Part shown: piece by piece, positions 25,973-35,291 of the stretch
How positions within the stretch are numbered: position 1 is the first letter of the stretch
Layout: every line of letters starts with the position of its first letter
Source: Desulfovibrio sp. A2
GTDB lineage: Bacteria > Desulfobacterota > Desulfovibrionia > Desulfovibrionales > Desulfovibrionaceae
Reading direction: 5' to 3'
Assembly (NCBI RefSeq): GCF_000226255.1
Contig: NZ_AGFG01000064.1
Span: forward strand, 62,001-126,000
Length of the DNA: 64,000 nucleotides
Made by a program: the position numbers and the translations under genes
The notes under the pieces: model-generated
Seen by the model: only the letters and a program-made list of their open reading frames with translations
Database searches by the model: none
What the model was told of the DNA's origin: nothing

Positions 25973-27487
25973 ATGTCCGCCCGGCGCATACTATTCCTCG
26001 CTCCGGCCACCGCCGTGACCCGAATCTTCCCCAAGCTGCGCGATGCGGGATTCGAGGTCGGCATCGCCGAGAACCTCAAGGGTGCCTCCGCCTTCATCCG
26101 CAAGTCCGGCCCGGCCGTCATCTTTTCACGGCCCAGCCTGCCCGGATACAAGGTGGACGATCTGCTTGCCGTGGGCGCGGACGACCCCGCCTTTCCCCCC
26201 GTCATCGTGTTCACCGAAAAGGGCTCGGCCGAAGAAGCCGAGCACTGCCTGTCGCTGGGCGCGCGCGACTACTGGCTGGAACCCCTGCTGTTCGAGAAGG
26301 TGGTGGCCGCGCTGCCCGCGCCGCGCCGCGCCCCCGCCCCGGCGGCCCCCTCGTCCACCCTGGGCGGCCGCACGCCGGAGCCGCGCCCCGGCGTGCCGCG
26401 CATCGTGGGCGACCACCCCGCCGTGCGCCGCGTGCTGGCCCTGGCCCGGCAGGTGGCCCCCTCGCGCGCCACGGTGCTCATTTCCGGCGAATCGGGCACC
26501 GGCAAGGAAATGTTCGCGCGGTTCCTGCACGGCTGGAGCGACCGGGCCGACGGCCCCTTCGTGGCCGTGAACTGCGCCGCCCTGCCGGAACACCTGCTGG
26601 AAAGCGAACTGTTCGGCCACGAGAAGGGCTCCTTCACCGGGGCCATCGCCCGCAAGCTGGGCAAGTTCGAGCTGGCCAGCGGCGGCACCATCCTGCTGGA
26701 CGAAATTTCCGAGATGGACCTTGGCCTGCAGGCCAAGCTGCTGCGCGTGCTGCAGGAAGGCGAGATCGACCGCGTGGGCGGCACGGAGACGGTGAAGGTG
26801 GACGTGCGCGTGCTGGCCACCACCAACCGCGACCTGGACGACTGGGCGAAGCAGGGCAAGTTCCGGCAGGACCTGTTCTTCCGCCTCAACGTCATCCCCC
26901 TGCGTCTGCCCGCCCTGCGCGAACGCGGCGGCGACGTGCTGGTGCTGGCCCGCCACTTCGCGGCCACCTACGTGCGCGAGTACGGCCTTGCTCCCGCCGA
27001 GTTCGCCCCCGATGCCGAGGAATGGCTGCAACGCTACGACTGGCCCGGCAACGTGCGCGAGTTGCAGAACCTGATGGAACGCGCCGTGCTGCTGGCCGGG
27101 GGACGGCCCATCACCACCCGGCATTTTCTGCTCGACCCGGACACCTGGCCGTTGTTCGACGAGGGTGATTTGCCCCTTGGCTCAACCGGTGCCGACGGTG
27201 TCGGCCCGGCGGGCGATGGCGGGGACGCCGCGTTCGCCGGGGCCGAGGGCATGGACGCTGGCGCGGGGTTCGCGGGCGGGTCCACGCCCGGCAGCGCCCA
27301 CGAAGGCGGCGGCTCTTTCCCCGGCGGGGTCATTCCGCTGCACGAGATGGAACGGATCATGATCCTGAAGGGGCTGGAGGTCACCTCCGGCAACCGCACC
27401 CAGGCGGCGGAGCTGCTGGGCATCTCGGTGCGCACCCTGCGCAACAAGCTCAACGAATACCGCGGAATGGGCATAGAAGTTGCCTGA
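25973..27487 (+). CDS. Sigma-54-dependent regulator, FlrC/FlbD-like, with degenerate receiver domain
   Basis: A 504-residue enhancer-binding protein. Residues 1-115 have a CheY-like outline ([32 protein letters not shown]), but the phosphate-accepting aspartate position is Arg53 and the N-terminal acidic pair is missing, so it is a pseudo-receiver. The AAA+ domain has Walker A GESGTGKE near 171, a GSFTGA loop instead of [17 protein letters not shown] and [12 protein letters not shown] Gly-rich linker at about 400-450 leads to a Fis-type helix-turn-helix ([23 protein letters not shown]) typical of flagellar FlrC/FlbD regulators. FlbD in Caulobacter also lacks a normal receiver site. Flagellar control is inferred from the C-terminus only; no flagellar gene is in this window. 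Confidence 0.9.
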   Translation: MSARRILFLAPATAVTRIFPKLRDAGFEVGIAENLKGASAFIRKSGPAVIFSRPSLPGYKVDDLLAVGADDPAFPPVIVFTEKGSAEEAEHCLSLGARDYWLEPLLFEKVVAALPAPRRAPAPAAPSSTLGGRTPEPRPGVPRIVGDHPAVRRVLALARQVAPSRATVLISGESGTGKEMFARFLHGWSDRADGPFVAVNCAALPEHLLESELFGHEKGSFTGAIARKLGKFELASGGTILLDEISEMDLGLQAKLLRVLQEGEIDRVGGTETVKVDVRVLATTNRDLDDWAKQGKFRQDLFFRLNVIPLRLPALRERGGDVLVLARHFAATYVREYGLAPAEFAPDAEEWLQRYDWPGNVRELQNLMERAVLLAGGRPITTRHFLLDPDTWPLFDEGDLPLGSTGADGVGPAGDGGDAAFAGAEGMDAGAGFAGGSTPGSAHEGGGSFPGGVIPLHEMERIMILKGLEVTSGNRTQAAELLGISVRTLRNKLNEYRGMGIEVA

Positions 27488-27765
27488 CGCCCCTTGCGGG
27501 CCGCGGTGATGTGCACTACACCGGACGAACCGCCCGGAACCCCCCAGCGGGTTCGCGGGCGGTCGCGGCATGTGGCGTCCGTTTCGGAAACCGCCCGTGC
27601 CCGCATTTTCCCGATATTTCGCGGGGCACGGCTTCCTTCGCAGGGGGGGCGTCCCGCATCTCGCGGCCTACATGTCCCAAGGTCCTTCGGTCCGCCGGAC
27701 GAACAGCATACGGGCGGCGCGGGCGCGCACGCCATACCGGCAACGCCGAACTCACGAGGGGTATC

Positions 27766-29691
27766 ATGTCCTTGAACCTGACGCAGAAGATCATCGCGGC
27801 GCATCTGGTCAGCGGCGAGCTTGCTCCCGGGGCCGAGATCGGCCTGCGCATCGACCAGACCCTTACCCAGGACGCCACCGGCACCATGGCCTACCTGCAA
27901 TTCGAGGCCATGGGCGTTGACCGCGTGCGCACCGACCTTTCGGTGAGCTACGTGGACCACAACACCCTGCAGATGGGCTTCCGCAACCCGGACGACCACC
28001 GCTTTCTGCGCACCGTGGCGGCGAAGCACGGCGTCATCTTTTCGCCCCCCGGCACCGGCATCTGTCACCAGCTGCATCTGGAGAATTTCGCGCTGCCCGG
28101 CGCCACCCTGGTGGGGTCGGACAGCCACACCCCCACGGCGGGCGGCATCGGCAGCCTGGCCATGGGCGCGGGCGGCCTGTCCGTGGCGCTGGCCATGGCG
28201 GGCGAGCCGTACTTCATCTCCATGCCCCGCGTGGTCAAGGTGCGCCTGGAAGGCCGCCTGACCGGCTGGGCTTCCGCCAAGGACGTCATCCTGCACCTGC
28301 TGGGCCTGCTCACGGTCAAGGGCGGGGTGGGCAAGGTGTTCGAGTTCGCCGGGCCGGGCGTGGCCACCCTGAGCGTGCCCGAGCGCGCGGTGATCACCAA
28401 CATGGGCGCTGAACTGGGGGCCACGGCTTCCATCTTCCCCAGCGACGGGCGCACCCGCGCCTTCCTGGCCTCCATGGACCGCGAGGCCGACTGGAAGGAA
28501 CTCTGCGCGGACGCCGACGCCGCCTACGACGACGAGATCGTCATCGACCTTTCCGCGCTGGTGCCGCTGGTGGCCCAGCCGCACATGCCCGACCGGGTGG
28601 TGCCCGTGGCCCAGCTTGCGGGCCTTGCGGTGGACCAGGTGGCCATCGGCTCGTGCACCAACTCGTCCTACGCCGACATGCGCATGGTGGCCGAGGTGCT
28701 GCGCGGCAAGCTGGTGCACGCGGGCACCGACACCATGGTTTCCCCAGGCTCCAAGCAGGTGCTGAAGATGCTGGCCGCCGAGGGCCTGGTGGAGCCGCTG
28801 CTGGACGCGGGCGTACGTATCCTTGAATGTTCGTGCGGCCCGTGCATCGGCATGGGCGGCTCGCCCGTGTCAGGCGGGGTCAGCGTGCGCACCTTCAACC
28901 GCAACTTCGAGGGCCGCAGCGGCACCAAGGACGCCAAGGTGTACCTGGTTTCGCCGCTTACCGCCGCCATGGCAGCGCTGCACGGGCAGTTCACCGACCC
29001 GGCCACCTGGGGCACGCCCCCGGCCCAGCCGGATCTGCCGGCAAAGGCCCCCTCCATCCGGCACCTGTTCGCCTTCCCGCCCGAGGACGGCAGCGGCGTG
29101 GAAGTGCTGCGCGGCCCCAACATCGTGGCCCTGGAGCAGTTCACCGCCATGGACGACACGGTGAAGGCGCAGGTGGTCATCAAGCTGGGCGACGACATCA
29201 CCACCGACCACATCATGCCCGCCGGGGCGGAAATCACCTCGCTGCGCTCCAACGTGCCCGCCATCGCGCAGCACGTGTTCGGCCGGGTGGACGCGGATTT
29301 CGTGGCCCGCGCCAAGGCGGCGGGCACCGGGGTCATCGTGGCCGGGGACAACTACGGGCAGGGTTCCAGCCGCGAGCACGCGGCCCTGGCCCCCCGCCAC
29401 CTGGGCATCCGCGCGGTCATCGTGCGGTCGCTGGCGCGCATCCACCGCGCCAACCTGGTCAACTTCGGCATCCTGCCGCTGATCCTGTGCGACCGGGCCG
29501 ACTACGACAGGCTGGCCGTTGGCGGCGCGGTGACCATCCCCGCCGCGGCCATCACCGCCGGGGGCGAGGTGGACGTGCAGGTGGAGGGCGTGGGCGCCAT
29601 CCGCGTCCGGAACGATTTGACGCAGAAGGAATTGGATATTATCCGGGCAGGCGGATTGCTGAATCACGTCCGCCTTTCCAGAAAACAGTAG
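27766..29691 (+). CDS. Aconitate hydratase
   Basis: This 641-residue iron-sulfur enzyme interconverts citrate and isocitrate. The ATG at 27766 has GAGGGG upstream and gives MSLNLTQKIIAAHLVSGEL; longer upstream frames are Arg/Pro-rich and unlikely. Family marks are VGSDSHTPTAGGIG, IGSCTNSSYADMRM with Cys297, ILECSCGPCIGMGG with Cys357 and Cys360 to complete the 4Fe-4S site, and the swivel domain DDITTDHIMPAG plus GDNYGQGSSREHAALAPRHLG. The length is that of the shorter monomeric bacterial type, not the roughly 890-residue AcnA. It stands alone between the FlrC-like gene and ppiD. Homoaconitase or isopropylmalate isomerase is less likely, as both halves are in one chain. Confidence 0.93.
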   Translation: MSLNLTQKIIAAHLVSGELAPGAEIGLRIDQTLTQDATGTMAYLQFEAMGVDRVRTDLSVSYVDHNTLQMGFRNPDDHRFLRTVAAKHGVIFSPPGTGICHQLHLENFALPGATLVGSDSHTPTAGGIGSLAMGAGGLSVALAMAGEPYFISMPRVVKVRLEGRLTGWASAKDVILHLLGLLTVKGGVGKVFEFAGPGVATLSVPERAVITNMGAELGATASIFPSDGRTRAFLASMDREADWKELCADADAAYDDEIVIDLSALVPLVAQPHMPDRVVPVAQLAGLAVDQVAIGSCTNSSYADMRMVAEVLRGKLVHAGTDTMVSPGSKQVLKMLAAEGLVEPLLDAGVRILECSCGPCIGMGGSPVSGGVSVRTFNRNFEGRSGTKDAKVYLVSPLTAAMAALHGQFTDPATWGTPPAQPDLPAKAPSIRHLFAFPPEDGSGVEVLRGPNIVALEQFTAMDDTVKAQVVIKLGDDITTDHIMPAGAEITSLRSNVPAIAQHVFGRVDADFVARAKAAGTGVIVAGDNYGQGSSREHAALAPRHLGIRAVIVRSLARIHRANLVNFGILPLILCDRADYDRLAVGGAVTIPAAAITAGGEVDVQVEGVGAIRVRNDLTQKELDIIRAGGLLNHVRLSRKQ

Positions 29692-29811
29692 GGTGTCCTT
29701 GCCGGGACTTCGCAAGAAGCCTCCGGCACCCCCGGCCCCCCGACGCCAACGGCGGCTCCGCCGCCGCACGCACCGGGGGGCATTGGCGCACACCTCAATG
29801 GAGTTTGCTCA

Positions 29812-31701
29812 ATGCTTGAATTGATCCGTGCCCACGCGCAGTCGTGGGGCGTGAAGATTGCCTTCGGCATCATCATCCTCGTGTTCGTCTTCTGGGGCGT
29901 GGGCTCCATGAACAACAGTTCGTCGGGGGCCCTCGCCACGGTGAACAAGAAGCCCATCACGCTGCAGGAATTCGGGCGCGAGTACGAGCGCCAGGTGGAG
30001 GCCCTGCGTGGCCGCTACCCCGGCATCACCGCCGAGGACATGAAGCAGATGGGCCTCAAGCGCCAGGTGCTGCAGGCCATGATCACCGAACGCCTGCTGT
30101 CCGACGAGGCCGCGCGCATCGGGCTTTCGGTGTCTCCGGCCGAACTGCGCCGCTCCATCGAGTCCATCTCGGCCTTCCGCAACGGCGACGGCAAGTTCGA
30201 CGCCGAAACGTACCGCGCGGTGCTCAAGGGCCAGCAGACCACGCCCGGCCGCTTCGAGGACGGCATCCGCCGCGACATGCTGCTGCAGAAGCTGCGCGAC
30301 CGGGTGACCTCGTCCGCCTCGGTCACCGACGACGAGGCCCGAGCCCTGTTCGACTACGGCCGCGAGCGCCGCTCCATCGAATACGTGCTGTTCCCCCTTG
30401 AAGATTACGTGCTCAAGGTGACCCCCACCGACGAGCAGATCGCCGAACGCTACAACGAAAACCTGGATGCCTGGCGCAACCCGCAGCGCATCAGCCTGGA
30501 CGCGGTCACCCTGACCCCGGCCAGCCTTGCCGCCTCCGTGGACATTCCCGAATCGGCAGTGGCCGCCTTCTACGCGGACAACGCGGAAACCTACTTCGTG
30601 ACGCCCGAGCGCGTGCGCGCCCGACACATCCTGTTCATGGCCCAGGAAGGCGTGACCAAGGAGCAGGACGACGCCGCCCGCGCCAAGGCCGTTGACGTCA
30701 TCGCCCAGCTGAAGAAGGGCAAGGATTTCGCAGTGCTGGCCAAGCTGTCCGACGACAAGGGCAGCGGCGCGCAGGGCGGTGAGCTTGGCTGGTTCACTCG
30801 CGGGCAGATGGTGCCCCCCTTCGAGGAAGCCGTGTTCGCCCTGAAGCCGGGCGAGATCAGCGAACCCGTGCGCACCGCCTTTGGCTGGCATGTCATCAAG
30901 CTGGAAGCGCGCGAGGCGCAGCGCACCCGCATCCTGGACGAGGTGCGCGGCGAAATCCGCCAGCGTCTTGGCGAGGAAAAGGCCGCCGAAAAGATGCACG
31001 AGGCTTTGGATACCGCCCTGGAAATGGCGGGCGCGGGCAAGTCCATCGAGGACATCGCCAAGGCGCTGAAGCTGGAGCGCAAGGCCACCGGCCTGTTCTC
31101 GCGCGCCGACGCGGCCGCCGTGGTGGGCCTGAAGGGGCAGTCCCTGGGCACCGCGTTCTCCACACCGGCGGGCACGGTCATCGACACCCCGCTGGAAATC
31201 GAGGGCGGCTACCTGATCGCCGCCGTGCAGGAGTCGCAGCCGGAAAGCGTGACCCCGCTTGAAAAGGTGAAGGAAGAAGTGGCCGCCCAGGTGCGTCGCG
31301 TGGAAGGCGCCAAACTGGCCGCCAAGACCGCGCAGGAAGCCGGGGCCAAGCTGGCCGACGGCGTGCCCGCCGACCTCGCCGCCAGGGTGAAGACCGCCGA
31401 GCCCTTCGGCCGCAATGGCGTCATCGCGCCCTTCGGCCAGAGCCGCGCCCTGGTGGACGCGGCCTTCGCCGCCACCCCCGGCGCATGGCAGGCCGCGCCG
31501 GTGGATACCTCGGCGGGTGCGGTGCTGTTCCGGGTGAAGGACGTGCAGCGTCCCACCGACGCCGAATGGACCGCCGCCGCCGAAACGGTGCGCGTCACCG
31601 TGCTGTCCGCCAAGCGCGAGGAACTCTTCCGCGTGTTCGTGGGCGAACTGTCTTCGGCGGCCAAGATCGAACTGCGCAACACCAAGATCATCGAAGATTA
31701 G
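29812..31701 (+). CDS. Peptidylprolyl isomerase, PpiD/SurA type, membrane anchored
   Basis: A 629-residue periplasmic foldase with one N-terminal membrane helix (WGVKIAFGIIILVFVFWGVGSM) as in PpiD. A SurA-N-like chaperone region (about 30-180: TVNKKPITLQEFGREYERQVEALRG and MITERLLSDEAARIGLSVS) precedes one parvulin rotamase domain (about 265-365). That domain has RARHILFMAQEG, GKDFAVLAKLSDDKGSGAQGGELGWFTRGQMVPPFEEAVFAL and FGWHVIKLE. The C-terminal third is a second chaperone-like part. It probably helps outer-membrane proteins released from SecYEG, alongside Skp at the start of the window. A terminator follows 26 bases after the stop. Confidence 0.92.
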   Translation: MLELIRAHAQSWGVKIAFGIIILVFVFWGVGSMNNSSSGALATVNKKPITLQEFGREYERQVEALRGRYPGITAEDMKQMGLKRQVLQAMITERLLSDEAARIGLSVSPAELRRSIESISAFRNGDGKFDAETYRAVLKGQQTTPGRFEDGIRRDMLLQKLRDRVTSSASVTDDEARALFDYGRERRSIEYVLFPLEDYVLKVTPTDEQIAERYNENLDAWRNPQRISLDAVTLTPASLAASVDIPESAVAAFYADNAETYFVTPERVRARHILFMAQEGVTKEQDDAARAKAVDVIAQLKKGKDFAVLAKLSDDKGSGAQGGELGWFTRGQMVPPFEEAVFALKPGEISEPVRTAFGWHVIKLEAREAQRTRILDEVRGEIRQRLGEEKAAEKMHEALDTALEMAGAGKSIEDIAKALKLERKATGLFSRADAAAVVGLKGQSLGTAFSTPAGTVIDTPLEIEGGYLIAAVQESQPESVTPLEKVKEEVAAQVRRVEGAKLAAKTAQEAGAKLADGVPADLAARVKTAEPFGRNGVIAPFGQSRALVDAAFAATPGAWQAAPVDTSAGAVLFRVKDVQRPTDAEWTAAAETVRVTVLSAKREELFRVFVGELSSAAKIELRNTKIIED

Positions 31702-31726
31702 CCGTAGTACATCATTGAAAAGATGC

Positions 31727-31761
31727 AAGGCCGCCCCTCCCCCGTGGAAGGGCGGCCTTTT
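31727..31761 (+). terminator. Rho-independent terminator after ppiD-like gene
   Basis: AAGGCCGCCC (31727-31736) pairs with GGGCGGCCTT (31750-31759), followed by TT; the loop is 13 bases. It separates the foldase gene from the convergent PAS gene. Confidence 0.8.
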
Positions 31762-31803
31762 CGCTTGAAGCAGTGGCGGGGGCGGGTCGTGGCGGTTCCG
31801 CCG

Positions 31804-32199
31804 TCAGCAGGAACAGCCGGGGCGCAGCAACTCTTCGCGCACGCATTGGGTGATGTCGTTGGCGTAGTGCAGGAACAGTCCGCTCACCCCGGCCAGGGGC
31901 GTCCAGTAGCCGTCCACGAAGCGCTGCCCCTGCTCGGTGAAGGTCAGGCTGCGGACGCAGGCGTTGTCGCGCAGGGCGGTGTTGGCCTTGCACGCGGCGC
32001 AGGGCCTGTCCGGGCCGCACAGGGTGAAGCATTTCCGGCCCGGCTCGATGCCCACGGCCCGTGCCGCCGGGTTTGCGGCCACGATGGTGCGGTTGGGCTT
32101 GGTGAGCATGACGGGCGAGGGATGCATGTCCCACATCATGTGGAACGCTTCGAGAATGTTCGGGGCGATGTCTTCGAAGTGCTTTTCGGTGTTGTCCAT
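31804..32199 (-). CDS. PAS-domain protein with cysteine-rich insert
   Basis: A 131-residue single PAS domain. CCGGAGG stands at the right distance before ATG 32199. PAS marks are WDMHPSPVMLTKPNRTIVAANPAARAVGIEPGRKCF and the later FVDGYWTPLAGVSGLFLHYANDIT. Between them lies CFTLCGPDRPCAACKA, four cysteines in CX3CX5CX2C spacing, and the chain ends CSC, so metal binding or thiol redox sensing is likely. There is no output domain; it may act through a partner. It is divergent from an AraC regulator 245 bp away, with an inverted repeat in between, so the two are probably one regulatory unit. Confidence 0.8.
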   Translation of the reverse strand: MDNTEKHFEDIAPNILEAFHMMWDMHPSPVMLTKPNRTIVAANPAARAVGIEPGRKCFTLCGPDRPCAACKANTALRDNACVRSLTFTEQGQRFVDGYWTPLAGVSGLFLHYANDITQCVREELLRPGCSC

Positions 32200-32378
32200 G
32201 TGTCCTCCGGTAGTTTGGGGCGAAAATCGGGTGGATGGGGCGTTGCGTCGCCGCCCGTGTCGGCGCGGCCGGTCCGCTGCCCGTGAAGTGGGGTAAGAAC
32301 CCGGATGGCGGAACGCCGTTCGTGCGCCGTGCGGACTCATTCCCTATTCGGGGCGATACACATTGCCACGGAAGGCAT

Positions 32379-32430
32379 GGTATGCAATGCTTCTGTCGTC
32401 ATGAATGACCAATCGGCCACAATGCATACC
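32379..32430. promoter_or_regulatory. Inverted repeat ahead of the AraC-type gene
   Basis: GGTATGCAATG (32379-32389) and CAATGCATACC (32420-32430) are inverted with one mismatch over 11 positions; centres lie 41 bp apart, about four helical turns. The right arm ends 14 bases before the AraC ATG. This fits two half-sites for an AraC dimer that loops or blocks its own promoter, inferred from symmetry. Confidence 0.5.
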
Positions 32431-32444
32431 TGATCGGACAGAAT

Positions 32445-33374
32445 ATGTTCTGGAGCTTTTCCCTTACGCTTGCCGAATCCACCGCGTGGCACGCCCACGA
32501 CGTGTTCGAGTTCGTGTTGTGCCGGTCCGGGTCGGGCCTTCTGGTGCTGGATCAGTGCGACGTGGTGCTGGCCGGGGGGCGCACTGCGCTGATACCGCCC
32601 CGCGCGCGGCACCGGTACGTCATCGGACCGCACGAGTCCGTCGGGTTGAAGGTGGTCTGCCTGACCCAGGGCGACATGGCCACCCAGCTTTCGCCCACGC
32701 AGGTGTCCGCCCTCATGGCGGCGGACGCCGCCGGGGCTCCGGTGGTGGACCATGGCGAAGGCGCAGCCCGGCTGTGGGAACTGGCGGACATGATTCCCGA
32801 TGGCCTGGGGCGGGAGGAGGGCGACGGGTTGCCCGTGGCGTGGGGCGTCATCGGCCTCTTGCTGGCGTTTCATGTCCGCGACCGGCAGGCGGGCAACAGC
32901 CACGGGGCACGACATCAGGAGGCCATGCGCCGGGTGCTCCACTGGCTGGACGAGCATCTGGCGCAACCGGTGGACCTGGACGGGCTGGCGGCCCGGTTCG
33001 GGCTGTCACGCAGCCTGCTGACGCGCGAATTCCGGCGTCATTCGGGGGCCAGCGTGATCGACTACGTCAACACCCGCCGCCTGGAAAAGGCCGGAGGAGA
33101 ACTGGCGGAGTCGGACCGGGGCATCGCGGAGGTGGCGCTGCGCTGCGGGTTTGCTGGCCTGCCCAATTTTTACCGCAGGTTCAAGGCGCTGTACGGCGTG
33201 ACACCCGCCGAATTCCGCAGGGTCGTCATTGAGAACGCGGGGAATGCTGCCGGGAACAATGCCGGCGATAACTCCGGTGGCGGGGGGCGGCTATCTGGCG
33301 GGCAGGCGGCGGCCGTCCGTGGGCAGGCGGCTGACGGCACAGGCGGACAAGCGCCAGGCCGCGCGGGCGGGTAA
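32445..33374 (+). CDS. AraC-family transcriptional regulator
   Basis: A 309-residue regulator with an N-terminal cupin-like ligand domain (about 10-80: WHAHDVFEFVLCRSGSGLLVLD then GRTALIPPRARHRYVIG) and a C-terminal double helix-turn-helix (about 160-260: QPVDLDGLAARFGLSRSLLTREFRRHSG and GIAEVALRCGFAGLPNFYRRFKALYGVTPAEFR). The last 45 residues are a Gly/Ala/Asn-rich low-complexity tail of no known role. Ligand unknown; the WHAHDVFEF start is common in regulators of small-molecule catabolism. A possible operator lies upstream. Confidence 0.9.
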   Translation: MFWSFSLTLAESTAWHAHDVFEFVLCRSGSGLLVLDQCDVVLAGGRTALIPPRARHRYVIGPHESVGLKVVCLTQGDMATQLSPTQVSALMAADAAGAPVVDHGEGAARLWELADMIPDGLGREEGDGLPVAWGVIGLLLAFHVRDRQAGNSHGARHQEAMRRVLHWLDEHLAQPVDLDGLAARFGLSRSLLTREFRRHSGASVIDYVNTRRLEKAGGELAESDRGIAEVALRCGFAGLPNFYRRFKALYGVTPAEFRRVVIENAGNAAGNNAGDNSGGGGRLSGGQAAAVRGQAADGTGGQAPGRAGG

Positions 33375-33491
33375 GCGCTTGACAGCGCGGGCGGGGCAGG
33401 GCAAGGGAGGCGTCACCCGCAACGGGAGCCCGACGGCGCGCCGCATGGCTGGCCGCGTCGGCACCGGCTCCTCAACCAGCAGGAACCCGTC

Positions 33492-33983
33492 GTGCGCACC
33501 GCAGACTCCTACCGCAAGGTCTTTCCGGTCACCTGGGAACAGCTTCACCGCGACGCCAAGGCGCTGTCGTGGCGGCTGCTGGAGAAAGGGCCCTGGACCG
33601 GCATCATCGCCATCACCCGCGGTGGCCTCGTGCCCGCCGCCATCATCGCCCGCGAGCTTGGGGTGCACCTTATCGACACGGTGTGCATCACCAGCTACAA
33701 ATGGCAGGATCAGGCCAGCCGCTTGGAACTGCTGAAGGGCGTGGAGGGCGACGGCGACGGCTGGCTGATGGTGGACGACCTTGTGGACACCGGCCGCACG
33801 GCCAAGGCGGTGCGCGAAATGCTGCCCAAGGCCCACTTCGCCACCGTGTACGCCAAGCCCGAAGGACGCCCCCTGGTGGACACCTACATAACGGAAGTCA
33901 GCCAGGATACGTGGATTCTTTTCCCGTGGGACTCGGAGGTGCAATACGTGCAGCCCCTTGTCAACCAGCGGGAAGCGGGCTAG
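33492..33983 (+). CDS. gpt: Xanthine-guanine phosphoribosyltransferase
   Basis: A 163-residue phosphoribosyltransferase that converts xanthine, guanine or hypoxanthine plus PRPP to the nucleotide. The start is GTG 33492 with AGGAA nine bases upstream. It has the Gpt opening [45 protein letters not shown], the PRPP loop [18 protein letters not shown] and the C-terminal DTWILFPWD, which closes the active site. It precedes a purine-type nucleoside ABC transporter by 138 bp, so uptake and salvage are functionally linked. Xanthine preference over guanine cannot be told. Confidence 0.93.
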   Translation: MRTADSYRKVFPVTWEQLHRDAKALSWRLLEKGPWTGIIAITRGGLVPAAIIARELGVHLIDTVCITSYKWQDQASRLELLKGVEGDGDGWLMVDDLVDTGRTAKAVREMLPKAHFATVYAKPEGRPLVDTYITEVSQDTWILFPWDSEVQYVQPLVNQREAG

Positions 33984-34121
33984 AAATCTCTTTTCCCGCA
34001 TTGGCGCGCGTGCGGTTTTTCCGTCCGTGCAGATCCAGGCCGTAACGCCGCCAGAAGGCGGGCGGGCAGCCCGTCCGCAGCCGTATACCGTTCCATCCAC
34101 CCAGCCCCGAGGAGGCTCCCG

Positions 34122-35264
34122 ATGCGCAAATCCGTATCCGCGATGTTGCTGGTTGCCGCCATGCTGCTCATGGCCGCCCTGACCGGCTGCGGCGAAGACA
34201 AGAAGCCTGCGGAGGCCCCCAAGGCCGAGCAGAAGCCCGCTGCCGCCGCTCCTGCCCCTGCCGCCCCCGCAAAGGAAATGCAGGTCGGTTTCGTCTACGT
34301 TTCGCCCGTGGGCGACGTGGGTTGGTCGTGGGCCCATGACCAGGCCCGCAAGGCCATCGAGGACATGGACGGCGTGACCACCTCGTTCGTGGAATCGGTG
34401 CCCGAAGGGGCAGACGCCGAACGCGTCATCCAGAACATGGCGCGCAAGGGCTACGACATCATCTTCACCACCAGCTTCGGGTACATGGATCCCACGCTGA
34501 AGGTGGCGGAACAGTTCCCGGGCATCACCTTCATGCACTGCTCGGGCTACAAGACCGCGCCCAACATGAGCAACTACTTCGGGCGGATGTACCAGGCCCG
34601 CTACCTGACCGGCATGGTGGCCGGCGCCATGACCAAGTCGAACATCCTCGGCTACGTGGCGGCCTTCCCCATTCCCGAGGTGATTCGCGGCATCAACGCC
34701 TACACCCTGGGCGTGCGCGCCGTGAACCCCAAGGCCGAGGTGCGCGTGGTGTGGACCAAGACCTGGTACGACCCGGCCACGGAAAAGGAAGCCGCCAAGA
34801 GCCTGCTGGACGTGGGCGCAGACGTCATCGCCCAGCACCAGGATTCCCCCGGCCCGCAGGAGGCCGCCCAGGAGCGCGGCGTGTATTCCGTGGGCTACAA
34901 CTCGAACATGAGCCAGTTCGCCCCCAAGTCGCACCTGACCGCCGCCGTGTGGAACTGGACCCCGTTCTACAAGGACGTGGTGGAAAAGGTCCGCAAGGGT
35001 GAATGGAAGTCCGGCGCGTACTGGCCGGGCATCGAGACCGGCATCGTGGGCGTGGCCCCCTATGGCGACATGGTGCCGCAGGACGTGCGCGCCAAGGTCG
35101 ACGCGCGCAAGGCCGAGATCGTGGCGGGCACCTACAAGGTGTTCTCCGGTCCCGTGAAGGACCAGAACGGCGCCGTGCGCGTGCCCGAAGGCCAGGTGCT
35201 TTCCGATCAGGACATGCTGGGCATGACCTGGTTCGTGGAAGGCGTGGTCGGTTCCACCCAGTAG
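34122..35264 (+). CDS. BMP family nucleoside-binding lipoprotein (ABC transporter substrate-binding)
   Basis: A 380-residue lipoprotein. The signal peptide ends in the lipobox LTGC (Cys near residue 23), followed by a Lys/Ala/Pro-rich linker and the BMP domain from about 48: MQVGFVYVSPVGDVGWSWAHDQARKAIED, then TSFGYMDPTLKVAEQFPGITFMHCSGYK and ARYLTGMVAGAMTKSN. BMP proteins bind purine nucleosides or bases for transport. A strong GAGGAGG site precedes the ATG. Two permeases and a double-ATPase follow in the same direction, completing the transporter. Confidence 0.93.
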   Translation: MRKSVSAMLLVAAMLLMAALTGCGEDKKPAEAPKAEQKPAAAAPAPAAPAKEMQVGFVYVSPVGDVGWSWAHDQARKAIEDMDGVTTSFVESVPEGADAERVIQNMARKGYDIIFTTSFGYMDPTLKVAEQFPGITFMHCSGYKTAPNMSNYFGRMYQARYLTGMVAGAMTKSNILGYVAAFPIPEVIRGINAYTLGVRAVNPKAEVRVVWTKTWYDPATEKEAAKSLLDVGADVIAQHQDSPGPQEAAQERGVYSVGYNSNMSQFAPKSHLTAAVWNWTPFYKDVVEKVRKGEWKSGAYWPGIETGIVGVAPYGDMVPQDVRAKVDARKAEIVAGTYKVFSGPVKDQNGAVRVPEGQVLSDQDMLGMTWFVEGVVGSTQ

Positions 35265-35291
35265 CCGACGCGTACCCGGAGCCCCCTGTCC

